Below, piece after piece: positions 1-5,872 of a DNA stretch of 9,488 nt; position 1 is the first letter of the stretch, and each line of letters begins with the position of its first letter. Made by a program: the position numbers and the translations under genes. Under the pieces are notes generated by a model. The model worked only from the letters and a program-made list of their open reading frames with translations, made no database searches and had not been told where the DNA came from. This DNA is from W0P28-013 sp963638355 (GTDB lineage Bacteria; Bacteroidota; Bacteroidia; Bacteroidales; Paludibacteraceae). Location: contig CAVHRT010000070.1 in the NCBI GenBank assembly GCA_963638355.1, positions 1 to 9,488 on the forward strand, given 5' to 3'.

Positions 1-159
1 GAATATAACGGCGCATTGTACAAACTTTCTGTTTTTACTCGACAATTTATGCCAACCGATAGGCGTAACGCTTCTGGTGCATATCAGGGTGCAAAGTATT
101 TCACCTACAACGGACAAATTCTTGACGATATGCGCGCAAAAATGGAAAATAATCAATAG
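1..159 (+). CDS. C-terminal end of an unrecognised protein (5' partial)
   Basis: Frame 1 is open from the first base and ends with TAG at 157-159, giving the last 52 residues of a protein whose start lies off the left edge. The fragment is hydrophilic and rich in Tyr, Asn and Arg. It ends in a charged stretch (LDDMRAKMENNQ) with no membrane segment and no T9SS-like tail. I recognise no family. Codon choice looks like real coding sequence, and the stop is followed by an AT-rich spacer of 55 bases before the dehydrogenase gene. That short gap on the same strand, with no terminator hairpin visible, suggests the two genes could be co-transcribed. Confidence 0.6.
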   Translation, partial: EYNGALYKLSVFTRQFMPTDRRNASGAYQGAKYFTYNGQILDDMRAKMENNQ

Positions 160-190
160 AAAATAACGCTCAATCGCTTGAAAATCAGCC

Positions 191-209
191 AATTCTTAAT
201 TCTAAATTC
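191..209 (+). repeat. Short dispersed repeat, copy 1 (AATTCTTA-TTCTAAATTC)
   Basis: This 19-base AT-rich string ends five bases before the dehydrogenase ATG. It recurs at 7398-7416 in the same orientation with one mismatch (A versus G at the ninth base). It contains no G and belongs to the same style of low-complexity spacer sequence found before other genes in this window. Confidence 0.5.
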
Positions 210-214
210 GATAA

Positions 215-994
215 ATGTTAGCCCTCGTAACTGGAGCCTCGTCGGGCATTGGACTGCAATACGCCACACAGCTGGCGCGCGACTACCACACCGACCTGCT
301 GCTCGTAAGCAATCAACCCGACGAACTGAACCAAGTGGCGACCTCGCTCGCTGCCGACTATGGCGTGAAAACCGTGGCTCATTTTGCCGACCTCAGTCTG
401 CCCGACGCCGCCGAGCAACTGCACGACTTCTGCACCGAAAACGCCCTGCAAGCCGACATTCTGATAAACAACGCTGGCGTCTTTTTCTTCAATCCGTATG
501 TCGAAACCAGCATGCGCCGCATCGAATTGATGCTGAATCTACACATGATAACCGTGGCGAAACTCTGCCGTCTGTTTGGCGAAGATATGTGCCGCCGCGG
601 CAATGGCTACATCTTGAACATGTCGTCGATGAGTGCATGGATGGCTATGCCGGGTATTCAGACCTACAACGCCACCAAAGCCTTCATCTACAATCTGAGC
701 AAATCGCTTTGGTACGAATTTCACCCGAAAGGCGTTGGCATCACGGTGATGACGCCCGGTGCGGTAGATACGGCGCTGTTCGGCCTTAGCGACTATTGGC
801 GACGCGTGGCAGTGCGCCTCACAGTGAGCATTCCGCCCGAAAAACTGGTGCGCCGCGCGCTGAAAAAAATGTTCAAAAAGAAAAAATCGGACATGCCCGG
901 CGTCATCAATCATCTCTGCATGCCGCTGCTCAAACATACGCCAGACTGGCTCGTGTTCTTGGCGATAAAATATGTCGGAAAATTCCAGAAATAA
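215..994 (+). CDS. Short-chain dehydrogenase/reductase (classical SDR)
   Basis: This is a cytosolic NAD(P)-dependent oxidoreductase of the classical SDR family, 259 residues, a normal length. The cofactor-binding motif TGASSGIG lies at residues 6-13 and NNAG at 85-88. The catalytic set is complete: Ser138, Tyr151 and Lys155 in YNATK, with Asn108 the likely fourth member. PGAVDT at 181-186 is the usual post-catalytic loop. The C-terminus carries a basic patch (KKMFKKKK) and a hydrophobic, aromatic tail that might touch membrane or lipid substrate. This is inference. The ATG at 215 is chosen because the Rossmann strand begins at once (MLALVTGASSGIG); no Shine-Dalgarno is present, as is usual in Bacteroidota. 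The substrate cannot be told from sequence. Related proteins are often labelled generic oxidoreductases or 3-oxoacyl reductases. Confidence 0.92.
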   Translation: MLALVTGASSGIGLQYATQLARDYHTDLLLVSNQPDELNQVATSLAADYGVKTVAHFADLSLPDAAEQLHDFCTENALQADILINNAGVFFFNPYVETSMRRIELMLNLHMITVAKLCRLFGEDMCRRGNGYILNMSSMSAWMAMPGIQTYNATKAFIYNLSKSLWYEFHPKGVGITVMTPGAVDTALFGLSDYWRRVAVRLTVSIPPEKLVRRALKKMFKKKKSDMPGVINHLCMPLLKHTPDWLVFLAIKYVGKFQK

Positions 995-1009
995 TTTTCA
1001 ATTATCTAA

Positions 1010-1152
1010 TTATCCAATTGTTTAATTCTTGTTGAACTTGATAAACTTTCAACTTTCTGAACTATTTCAACTTCTTATCAACTCATCAACTTATCAACGC
1101 ATCAACCCGTCTTTATAAACTTTCAAACTTTACGAACTTTACGAACTAACTC
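1010..1152 (+). repeat. Low-complexity G-poor repeat leader before the Cys-rich protein gene
   Basis: This spacer is made of short reiterated units. AATTATCC-like units occupy about 1000-1025, and GAACTTGATAAACTTTC-like units about 1033-1075. Four 8-base ATCAACNN units run in a row at 1077-1108. ACTTTATAA / ACTTTACGA-like units follow at about 1111-1148. The plus strand is almost free of G. The array runs up to the ATG at 1153 and holds no other gene or clear promoter. The same units occur before gldG, the MFS gene and the aldehyde dehydrogenase. Confidence 0.75.
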
Positions 1153-1329
1153 ATGGACCTCGTTGCATACATCATTTTGGCTGTGGCGGTTGGCGCAGTG
1201 GTGTGGCGCATCGTTCGGCGCATTCGGAACAAAGGTGCTGACTGCTGCTGTGGCGATCACGGCTCGTGCGACACCAGCAATTGTGCAGGCTGCCCACTCT
1301 CCGAAAAATGCAATAAAAAGAGTTCCTAG
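1153..1329 (+). CDS. Small Cys-rich single-pass membrane protein, FeoB-associated-like
   Basis: This 58-residue protein begins MDLVAYIILAVAVGAVVW, a single membrane helix at about residues 4-21. A basic stretch (RIVRRIRNK) follows, then a Cys-rich tail with seven cysteines at 31, 32, 33, 39, 44, 47 and 53, ending CNKKSS. The layout of a short N-terminal helix, a positive stop-transfer patch and a Cys cluster is that of the FeoB-associated Cys-rich membrane protein family. That family is usually 50-70 residues and is thought to act with the ferrous iron transporter FeoB. No feoB or feoA lies in the window, so the role in iron transport is inference from the architecture. It could instead be another metal- or redox-active small membrane protein. 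The ATG at 1153 directly follows the repeat leader, and TAG is at 1327-1329. The gene is easily missed because it is so short. Confidence 0.75.
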   Translation: MDLVAYIILAVAVGAVVWRIVRRIRNKGADCCCGDHGSCDTSNCAGCPLSEKCNKKSS

Positions 1330-1383
1330 TTTCTGATTTCATCGGGCGGTAAGCTTGTCGAACCGCAACTTTTGCACTGCCCA

Positions 1384-1480
1384 AACACTTTATAGACTTA
1401 TAACTTTACAAACTTTCAACTTTATAAACTCATTCAACTTCTTATCAACTCATCAACTTATCAACTCATCAACTAAAAAA
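1384..1480 (+). repeat. Low-complexity G-poor repeat leader before gldG
   Basis: ACTTTATAA-like units (about 1386-1430) are followed by a CATTCAACTTCTT link and then four exact-period 8-base units at 1444-1475 (ATCAACTC, ATCAACTT, ATCAACTC, ATCAACTA). An A-run then leads into the GTG at 1481. The plus strand has a single G over nearly 100 bases. A 19-mer at 1424-1442 recurs exactly, in reverse complement, at 7277-7295 before the aldehyde dehydrogenase. Translating this stretch in the gldG frame gives Asn/Ser/Leu/Ile-rich nonsense, which supports treating it as untranslated leader. Confidence 0.75.
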
Positions 1481-3196
1481 GTGAATTTTTATCTCAAAAA
1501 TACTCGTCTTGCCATTGCGTCGCTCGCGGTTTTGGTTGTGCTTGTGGCGCTTTTACCGCTGCTGCCGTTTGTTAGGCTCGATCTCACCGCCGAACATCGT
1601 TTCAGCATTGCGGAGCAGACCAAAACGCTGATGCGCCAACAGTCCGACCCCATCGAAATCACCTTCTATTCAGGCGGAAATGTCGATGCTAATTTTGCGC
1701 GACTGAACAACGCCGCGCGCGAACTTATCGACGAGTTGAACGCCTTTGCACGCACGCGCATTCGCTATCGTTTCGAAAATCCTTCGGATGCGAATGACGA
1801 TAACGAGCGTCAACGGCGCTACTATTCGCTCGAGCAGCGCGGACTGCGTGGCATGTCGGTGGCGTCGCGCGATGCCGATGGCCGACTGACGCAGAGCATC
1901 GTCTTCCCGTGGGCCGAGGTCTCGTGCCTTGGCGATACCATGCCCGTGTGCCTGCTTCAGCCCGATGCGCGCCGTAGTGGCGAAGAGGGCATCAACCGCG
2001 CCATCGAAAATCTAGAGTATGAATTCACCGACGCCATTCGCATTCTTACTAAGAAAAATGTCGACAAAATCGCCTTCATCGAAGGTCATGGCGAACTCTC
2101 CGAAGAGGAGGTCTATTCAGCCTCGGAAGCGTTCAGCCGCTATTTTCAGATCGATCGCGGCACGCTCGGAACTGATGCCAGCGTCTTGGCCGATTACAAG
2201 GCGATAATCATCGCAAAGCCTACGCAACCATTCTCCGAAACTGATAAATACATCATCGATCAGTACATAATGAACGGCGGCCGCGTGATGTGGTTCGTCG
2301 ATGGCACGCAGATGCAGGACGGCGCGCTCACCAATGGCAGCGATGCCACGCTCATTCCGCTCGATGTGAATCTGCAAGATCAACTTTTCCGCTATGGTGT
2401 GCGCATTGCCAACGATGTGGTGCAAGATGCGCAGTGCGCCTATCAGCCTGTGAACATCGCCGCGCCGTCGGAACAGCCCTATTTTGAGCCTGTGCCGTGG
2501 TTCTACGAGCCGCTGCTGCTCACTTCGCCGCAATCGCCCATCACGCGCAATCTGCTGCAAGTTCGAGCCAATTTTGCATCAACTCTTGAATTTACGAATA
2601 ACGCTGATAATCAGGTAGATAAACAGATTTTGCTTATCACTTCGAATGCTACGCATGTGGCGCAAACGCCATGTGTGGTCAGTCTGCAGCAGATGCTCAC
2701 CGATGGCGCCACCGACGACTATTGGTTCACGCGCTATCAGCCTGTGGCAGCGTTGCTCGAGGGCGAATTTACTTCGATTTTTCCGTCGCGGAGTAGGGCA
2801 GTGCCATTCGAGATTGAAAATGCCTTGCCGCACCGCGATGTGAGCGAGCCTACGCGCCAGCTTGTGGTGGCCGATGGCGACCTCATTCACAACGATTTGG
2901 AACAGACGCAACAGGGCTGGCGTGTGCTGCCGCTCGGCTACGACCGCGTGACGCACCAAACCTACGGCAATCGCGATTTTTTGCTCAACTCGTTGCTCTA
3001 CCTCACCGACGATTCCGATTGGCTCTCGTTGCGCAACAGGCAAGTCACGCTGCGACTTTTGAACCGCGTTTCTGCCACAAACAGTCGTCATCTTTGGCAG
3101 ATAATAAATATGGTGTTGCCCGTGTTGGCACTTTTGGCTGCGGCTGGTATCAGTTTTGCCGTGCGTCGCCGCCGAAATGGCGCAAATTTACGCTGA
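1481..3196 (+). CDS. gldG: GldG-like ABC transporter auxiliary (substrate-binding type) protein
   Basis: This 571-residue membrane-anchored protein matches the GldG family, the extracytoplasmic partner of the GldA/GldF ABC transporter linked to gliding in Flavobacterium. An N-terminal helix lies at residues 10-31, followed by the family signature RLDLTAEHRFSIA at 32-44 and the large periplasmic ABC_transp_aux-type domain, with IEGHGE near residues 200-205. A C-terminal helix at about 541-561 ends in the basic stop RRRR. I chose the GTG at 1481 because the frame upstream runs through the repeat leader, and because starting here places six residues before the membrane helix. The next in-frame ATG lies beyond that helix. 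A TTG at 1355 is in frame but unlikely. GldG is usually encoded directly after gldF. Here its upstream neighbour is the small Cys-rich gene, so the permease partner is not in view. Confidence 0.85.
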   Translation: MNFYLKNTRLAIASLAVLVVLVALLPLLPFVRLDLTAEHRFSIAEQTKTLMRQQSDPIEITFYSGGNVDANFARLNNAARELIDELNAFARTRIRYRFENPSDANDDNERQRRYYSLEQRGLRGMSVASRDADGRLTQSIVFPWAEVSCLGDTMPVCLLQPDARRSGEEGINRAIENLEYEFTDAIRILTKKNVDKIAFIEGHGELSEEEVYSASEAFSRYFQIDRGTLGTDASVLADYKAIIIAKPTQPFSETDKYIIDQYIMNGGRVMWFVDGTQMQDGALTNGSDATLIPLDVNLQDQLFRYGVRIANDVVQDAQCAYQPVNIAAPSEQPYFEPVPWFYEPLLLTSPQSPITRNLLQVRANFASTLEFTNNADNQVDKQILLITSNATHVAQTPCVVSLQQMLTDGATDDYWFTRYQPVAALLEGEFTSIFPSRSRAVPFEIENALPHRDVSEPTRQLVVADGDLIHNDLEQTQQGWRVLPLGYDRVTHQTYGNRDFLLNSLLYLTDDSDWLSLRNRQVTLRLLNRVSATNSRHLWQIINMVLPVLALLAAAGISFAVRRRRNGANLR

Positions 3197-3230
3197 TTTT
3201 TGGACAAAAAAATGAGATTTTTCAACTTTT

Positions 3231-3257
3231 AAGCGAGAAAATTTGCTCGTTTTTTGT
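3231..3257 (+). terminator. Possible intrinsic terminator after gldG
   Basis: AAGCGAG at 3231-3237 can pair with CTCGTTT at 3246-3252 (seven pairs including one G-U) around an 8-base loop. A run of six T follows at 3250-3255. It lies 35 bases after the gldG stop. The stem is short, so confidence is modest. Confidence 0.4.
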
Positions 3258-3265
3258 AAAATAAA

Positions 3266-3282
3266 TTGCTGATAATCAGCAA
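3266..3282. repeat. 17-bp palindrome upstream of the tRNA-Glu promoter
   Basis: TTGCTGAT-A-ATCAGCAA is a perfect dyad with 8-base arms around one central base. It lies 35 bases upstream of the TTTG promoter box. The size and symmetry suit a dimeric regulator site or a secondary hairpin with a TAA loop. No regulator gene is present to link it to. Confidence 0.35.
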
Positions 3283-3316
3283 ATTGCAAGTTTTGCGATA
3301 TTTTTTTTGTGTATAA

Positions 3317-3348
3317 TTTGTGAGATCCAAAAAAATGCTCTAACTTTG
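3317..3348 (+). promoter_or_regulatory. Bacteroidota-type promoter for tRNA-Glu and rpsT
   Basis: TTTG at 3317-3320 is followed after 20 bases by TAACTTTG at 3341-3348. This matches the Bacteroidota housekeeping consensus TTTG / TAnnTTTG. Initiation would fall near 3355, about 30 bases before the mature tRNA end. No better promoter is visible between the tRNA and rpsT, so this one may serve both. Confidence 0.65.
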
Positions 3349-3383
3349 CACTCGCAAAAACGGACACGAAAATTGTGTCATTT

Positions 3384-3455
3384 GGCCCATTCGTCTATCG
3401 GTTAGGACGTAAGATTTTCATTCTTGAAAGAGCAGTTCGATTCTGCTATGGGCTA
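3384..3455 (+). tRNA. tRNA-Glu (anticodon TTC)
   Basis: A full cloverleaf can be drawn. The acceptor arm pairs 3384-3390 with 3448-3454 (GGCCCAT with ATGGGCT, a G-U at the first pair), and the discriminator is A3455. The D arm is 3393-3408. The anticodon stem pairs 3410-3414 with 3422-3426 around loop TTTTCAT, giving anticodon TTC at 3417-3419. The T arm AGCAG/CTGCT encloses TTCGATT. CCA is not encoded. The sequence closely resembles other Bacteroidales tRNA-Glu genes as I know them, and it lies 27 bases ahead of rpsT. Confidence 0.95.
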
Positions 3456-3482
3456 CTAATTTAACGCATAAAATTTGTTATA

Positions 3483-3737
3483 ATGGCAAATCACAAATCT
3501 TCAATTAAGAGAATTCGTCAGACTGAGAAACGCCGTTTGACCAACAGATACGCTGCTCGCACCGCTCGTAACGCTGTTCGTGCTTTGCGCGCTACTACCG
3601 ACAAAGCCGTTGGTACCGAAATGTTGCCAAAAGTTGCTTCGATGCTCGACAAATTGGCAAAACGCCACATCATTCACCGCAACAAAGCAGGTAATCTGAA
3701 ATCGAAACTTACGCTGCATGTCAACAAGTTGGCATAA
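3483..3737 (+). CDS. rpsT: 30S ribosomal protein S20
   Basis: This 84-residue, strongly basic, helical protein opens MANHKSSIKRIRQTEKRRLTNRYAAR, the hallmark N-terminus of S20. It continues with the conserved RNA-binding region that includes KRHIIHRNKAGNLKSKL. S20 binds 16S rRNA early in assembly of the small subunit. Length and full coverage are normal. The ATG at 3483 is preceded by an AT-rich leader without Shine-Dalgarno. The gene sits just after tRNA-Glu, probably in the same transcript, and is closed by a strong terminator. Confidence 0.97.
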   Translation: MANHKSSIKRIRQTEKRRLTNRYAARTARNAVRALRATTDKAVGTEMLPKVASMLDKLAKRHIIHRNKAGNLKSKLTLHVNKLA

Positions 3738-3764
3738 GGTGTAGCTTTTAGTTTTTATAGTTGG

Positions 3765-3796
3765 AAACTCTTTCCGTTTTCCGGGAAGAGTTTTTT
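3765..3796 (+). terminator. Rho-independent terminator of rpsT
   Basis: AACTCTTTCC at 3766-3775 pairs with GGGAAGAGTT at 3783-3792 (ten pairs, one T-G) around a 7-base loop. T3791-T3796 follow as the U-tract. It lies 28 bases after the rpsT stop. Confidence 0.85.
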
Positions 3797-3808
3797 GTTT
3801 TCTGATAT

Positions 3809-3853
3809 AAACAACGTCGACTCTCAAAACTAGTTTGAAAGTCGACGTTGTTT
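3809..3853. terminator. Long palindromic hairpin between convergent genes, probable terminator of the MFS gene
   Basis: A perfect 14-base arm at 3809-3822 pairs with 3840-3853. After one C/A mismatch the stem continues for five more pairs around loop ACTAG. The arms contain GTCGAC and end in AAAC / GTTT on either strand. rpsT already has its own terminator, so this stem more likely ends transcripts of the minus-strand MFS gene, whose stop is about 100 bases away. The U-tract is weak (GTTGTTT), so a repeat element or 3'-end stabiliser is also possible. Confidence 0.55.
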
Positions 3854-3870
3854 GTAATCGCAGCCCGCGA

Positions 3871-3905
3871 TCTATGTTCTATCTTCTATGCTCTATGCTC
3901 TTCTG
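3871..3905. repeat. 7-bp tandem repeat (TCTATGN)
   Basis: Four units, TCTATGT, TCTATCT, TCTATGC and TCTATGC, run in perfect register at 3871-3898, and a decayed fifth unit TCTTCTG follows. The next 45 bases are also pyrimidine-rich with loose TCTTTATTC / TCTTTACTC copies. The array is non-coding and lies just past the stop of the minus-strand MFS gene. Confidence 0.7.
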
Positions 3906-3950
3906 AATCCGCACTGCCTAGTCTTTATTCTTTTGTCTTTACTCCTTACT

Positions 3951-5414
3951 CTACTTGTCATTTTTCACAAACGACCACAGCAGACCCGAAATGGCCAAGC
4001 AGACGGCGCAGATGGCAAAGATGATGGATTTATCGGCGGCTGCATTCACCACTTCGCCCATTTTGAACGAGGCAACCAGCTGCGGCAGCACTACCGACAG
4101 GTTGAAAATGCCCATGTACAAGCCCATCTTGGTTTGATCAACCTTTTCGCTCATAATGGCAAACGGCAGCGATACCAACGATGCCCAGCCAATGCCGACT
4201 ACGCATAGCGCAGCAAAGAAAACTATAATGTTGCTTCCGTAGAGCCAAATCAGTGCGTAACCAATGGCCATCAGCAGAATGGAGCATGTGTGCGTCATAG
4301 TCATGCCACGGCGTTTGGCTATCACATTCAGCACAAGTACGGGCAGCAATGCACCAACCAAATCGCGCACAAGGAACGCCATGGAGTTCACGGTTTGCAT
4401 CGAGTTTTCGTCGAGACCAGCAATTTTTGTGGAGACATAGAAGAACATGTAGATGTTCATAGTCTGCACGCCCCACCAAGTGAACGAATGCGCTAGAAGA
4501 ATCTTCTGAAATTCGTTGTTGTTGCTCGTCTCGTGCAAAACATTTGTCAGAACCATCACTATCGCCACAATCTCGACCAGCACGCAGATGAGTTCCACGG
4601 TGTTGAGCGTGAACCATCCGAAGATTGAAATTTGCGAATTATCGGCGAGTCCCAACAATTTTGCTACTATCACATAGATGCCGTAGATCAGGAAACCCGC
4701 CAGCGGGAACAGTGCACTAATCACATCGCCAAGCGACGATTTCGATTTCGCTTGTGGCTCGGTTTTCCCATCTTCTATTGCCTTCTGATTGTCGAGTGTG
4801 CGCGGCTCTTCGATGAAGAAAATCGGCACTACTGTGAATAGTAAAGCCACGCCAACGCCCACATAAATCAGCACAATGTTGCCCCAAATCACACTGATGA
4901 GGTACGCCAACACGCCGCAAGTCCCTGACACGGTTTGCATCCAAGTGTAGCCGCGCGAACGATCGCTAGCAGGCGTGCAGTCGGCAATGAGCGAGCGCGT
5001 GGGGTTGAAACTTACGTTGATTGAAAGGTCGAGCGTGAGTGCCACCGTTACGGCTATCACCAGCAGGCCTTCGGCTCCGTGTGCGCCACAAACCTCTTGA
5101 ATGATGCCGAGATTTGGCAACGCTAGCAGCATCAAACCTGTGAGAATGCCGCCAATCACAATCCACGGACGACGGCGCCCCCCCATGAACCAAAGTTTGT
5201 CGCTAATGAGACCAACGATAGGTTGCGCCACAATGCCCGCAATAGGGCCAGCCGCCCACACAATGCCTATTTGGCTGATGTCGAGCCCGTAGCGCGTCGA
5301 AAGAATCCAACTGAGTGCAGCAATCTGCACCGAAAGCCCGAACCCCATTGCGGTGGCGGGCAAACTAAGCAACGCCATAAACGCATTGCTCATCTTTTTC
5401 TGAATGTTCAACAT
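3951..5414 (-). CDS. MFS sugar transporter, GPH/SLC45 (sucrose/maltose) type
   Basis: This 487-residue inner-membrane protein has about a dozen hydrophobic helices, the MFS layout. After the first helix it carries QPxxGxxSD at residues 64-72, followed at 79-84 by GRRRPW, the loop 2-3 signature of the GPH/SLC45 group of sucrose and maltose proton symporters. NPTRSLIAD at 137-145 is the matching segment after helix 4. A hydrophilic loop near the middle (about residues 205-225, Lys/Glu-rich) separates the two halves. The start at 5414 has an ATG with a positive, short N-terminus; Met8 is an alternative. No glycosidase or SusC/D gene lies next to it, so the substrate, probably a disaccharide, is inferred from family only. 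A repeat leader precedes the start and a hairpin follows the stop. Confidence 0.85.
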   Translation of the reverse strand: MLNIQKKMSNAFMALLSLPATAMGFGLSVQIAALSWILSTRYGLDISQIGIVWAAGPIAGIVAQPIVGLISDKLWFMGGRRRPWIVIGGILTGLMLLALPNLGIIQEVCGAHGAEGLLVIAVTVALTLDLSINVSFNPTRSLIADCTPASDRSRGYTWMQTVSGTCGVLAYLISVIWGNIVLIYVGVGVALLFTVVPIFFIEEPRTLDNQKAIEDGKTEPQAKSKSSLGDVISALFPLAGFLIYGIYVIVAKLLGLADNSQISIFGWFTLNTVELICVLVEIVAIVMVLTNVLHETSNNNEFQKILLAHSFTWWGVQTMNIYMFFYVSTKIAGLDENSMQTVNSMAFLVRDLVGALLPVLVLNVIAKRRGMTMTHTCSILLMAIGYALIWLYGSNIIVFFAALCVVGIGWASLVSLPFAIMSEKVDQTKMGLYMGIFNLSVVLPQLVASFKMGEVVNAAADKSIIFAICAVCLAISGLLWSFVKNDK

Positions 5415-5522
5415 GATATTGAGTTTATAAAGTTTATAAAGTTGTAAAGTTTGAAAGTCTATAAAGTTGGGTTGATAAGTTTATCCGTTGATTAGTTAAT
5501 TGGATAATTGGGTAATTGGAAA
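5415..5522 (-). repeat. Low-complexity repeat leader before the MFS gene
   Basis: Read on the minus strand from 5522 down, three to four CAATTA-like units (CCAATTACC, CAATTATC, CAATTAAC) come first. Two ATCAAC-containing units follow, then a chain of ACTTTATAA-like units running up to six bases from the ATG. Unit types, the shortage of G on the sense strand and the orientation match the leaders before the Cys-rich protein, gldG and the aldehyde dehydrogenase. There is no gene here. Confidence 0.7.
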
Positions 5523-5531
5523 TTGATCTCG

Positions 5532-5539
5532 CAAATTTA
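5532..5539 (-). promoter_or_regulatory. Candidate -7 box for the MFS gene
   Basis: On the minus strand this reads TAAATTTG, an exact match to TAnnTTTG. The only upstream TTG-like box (GTTG, complement of 5556-5559) lies 16 bases away, closer than usual, so the -33 element is weak. If it is used, the whole repeat array would be the 5' untranslated leader of the MFS transcript. Confidence 0.35.
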
Positions 5540-5569
5540 AGAATTTATGCTGATACAACGGTTCAACGC

Positions 5570-5872
5570 TTAATAAAAAGTGATGCCTTTCACCAACTTG
5601 CGGCCGATGGCATTGTTCAGTTTTTCGACGAGCGTGGCGCGTTGCATGAAAAGGTCGCTGCGCAGCATAGGCGATGTGATGCGCACCCGCAACATGCCTT
5701 CGCGCAGTTCCAAGCCCATGCTGTAGTTGGCCAATGGCCCCAAAACTTTTTTCCACGCCTCAATCGCTTCGCTTTCGCGAAAATGCGCAGCCATGGCTTC
5801 ACCGCCTTCGCCCACGCACAAGGCGCGACGAATCAAATCTGCCGAAAGCTTTTCTGGATAGACTCGTTTCAT
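5570..5872 (-). CDS. DUF721 / DciA-like protein
   Basis: This 100-residue protein matches the DUF721 family, which includes DciA, the loader or helper of the replicative helicase DnaB in many bacteria. Visible family features are Trp40 in EAWKKVLGP, the strand pattern GMLRVRITSPMLRSDL at 59-74, and the closing helix LVEKLNNAIG followed by KLVKGITFY. The length is typical of the short Bacteroidota form, which lacks long extensions. Its ATG overlaps the stop of the aldehyde dehydrogenase gene as ATGA, so translation is probably coupled to that gene. In my recollection this family more often sits near recF, so the partner here is odd. Family assignment is fairly sure; the helicase role is inferred from DciA. 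Confidence 0.8.
   Translation of the reverse strand: MKRVYPEKLSADLIRRALCVGEGGEAMAAHFRESEAIEAWKKVLGPLANYSMGLELREGMLRVRITSPMLRSDLFMQRATLVEKLNNAIGRKLVKGITFY

Noticed and set aside
178..789. Plus-strand 203-residue open frame overlapping the dehydrogenase
   Set aside because: It is out of frame with the complete SDR gene, is Arg/His-rich in the way antisense or shifted frames of GC-rich genes are, and resembles no family.
1444..1475. CRISPR array
   Set aside because: The 8-bp units follow one another without spacers, and no cas gene is present.
1355..1480. N-terminal extension of the GldG reading frame to a TTG at 1355
   Set aside because: The added 42 residues would be encoded by the low-complexity repeat array and give Asn/Ser/Leu/Ile-rich sequence. 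Starting at the GTG at 1481 places the membrane helix and GldG signature normally.
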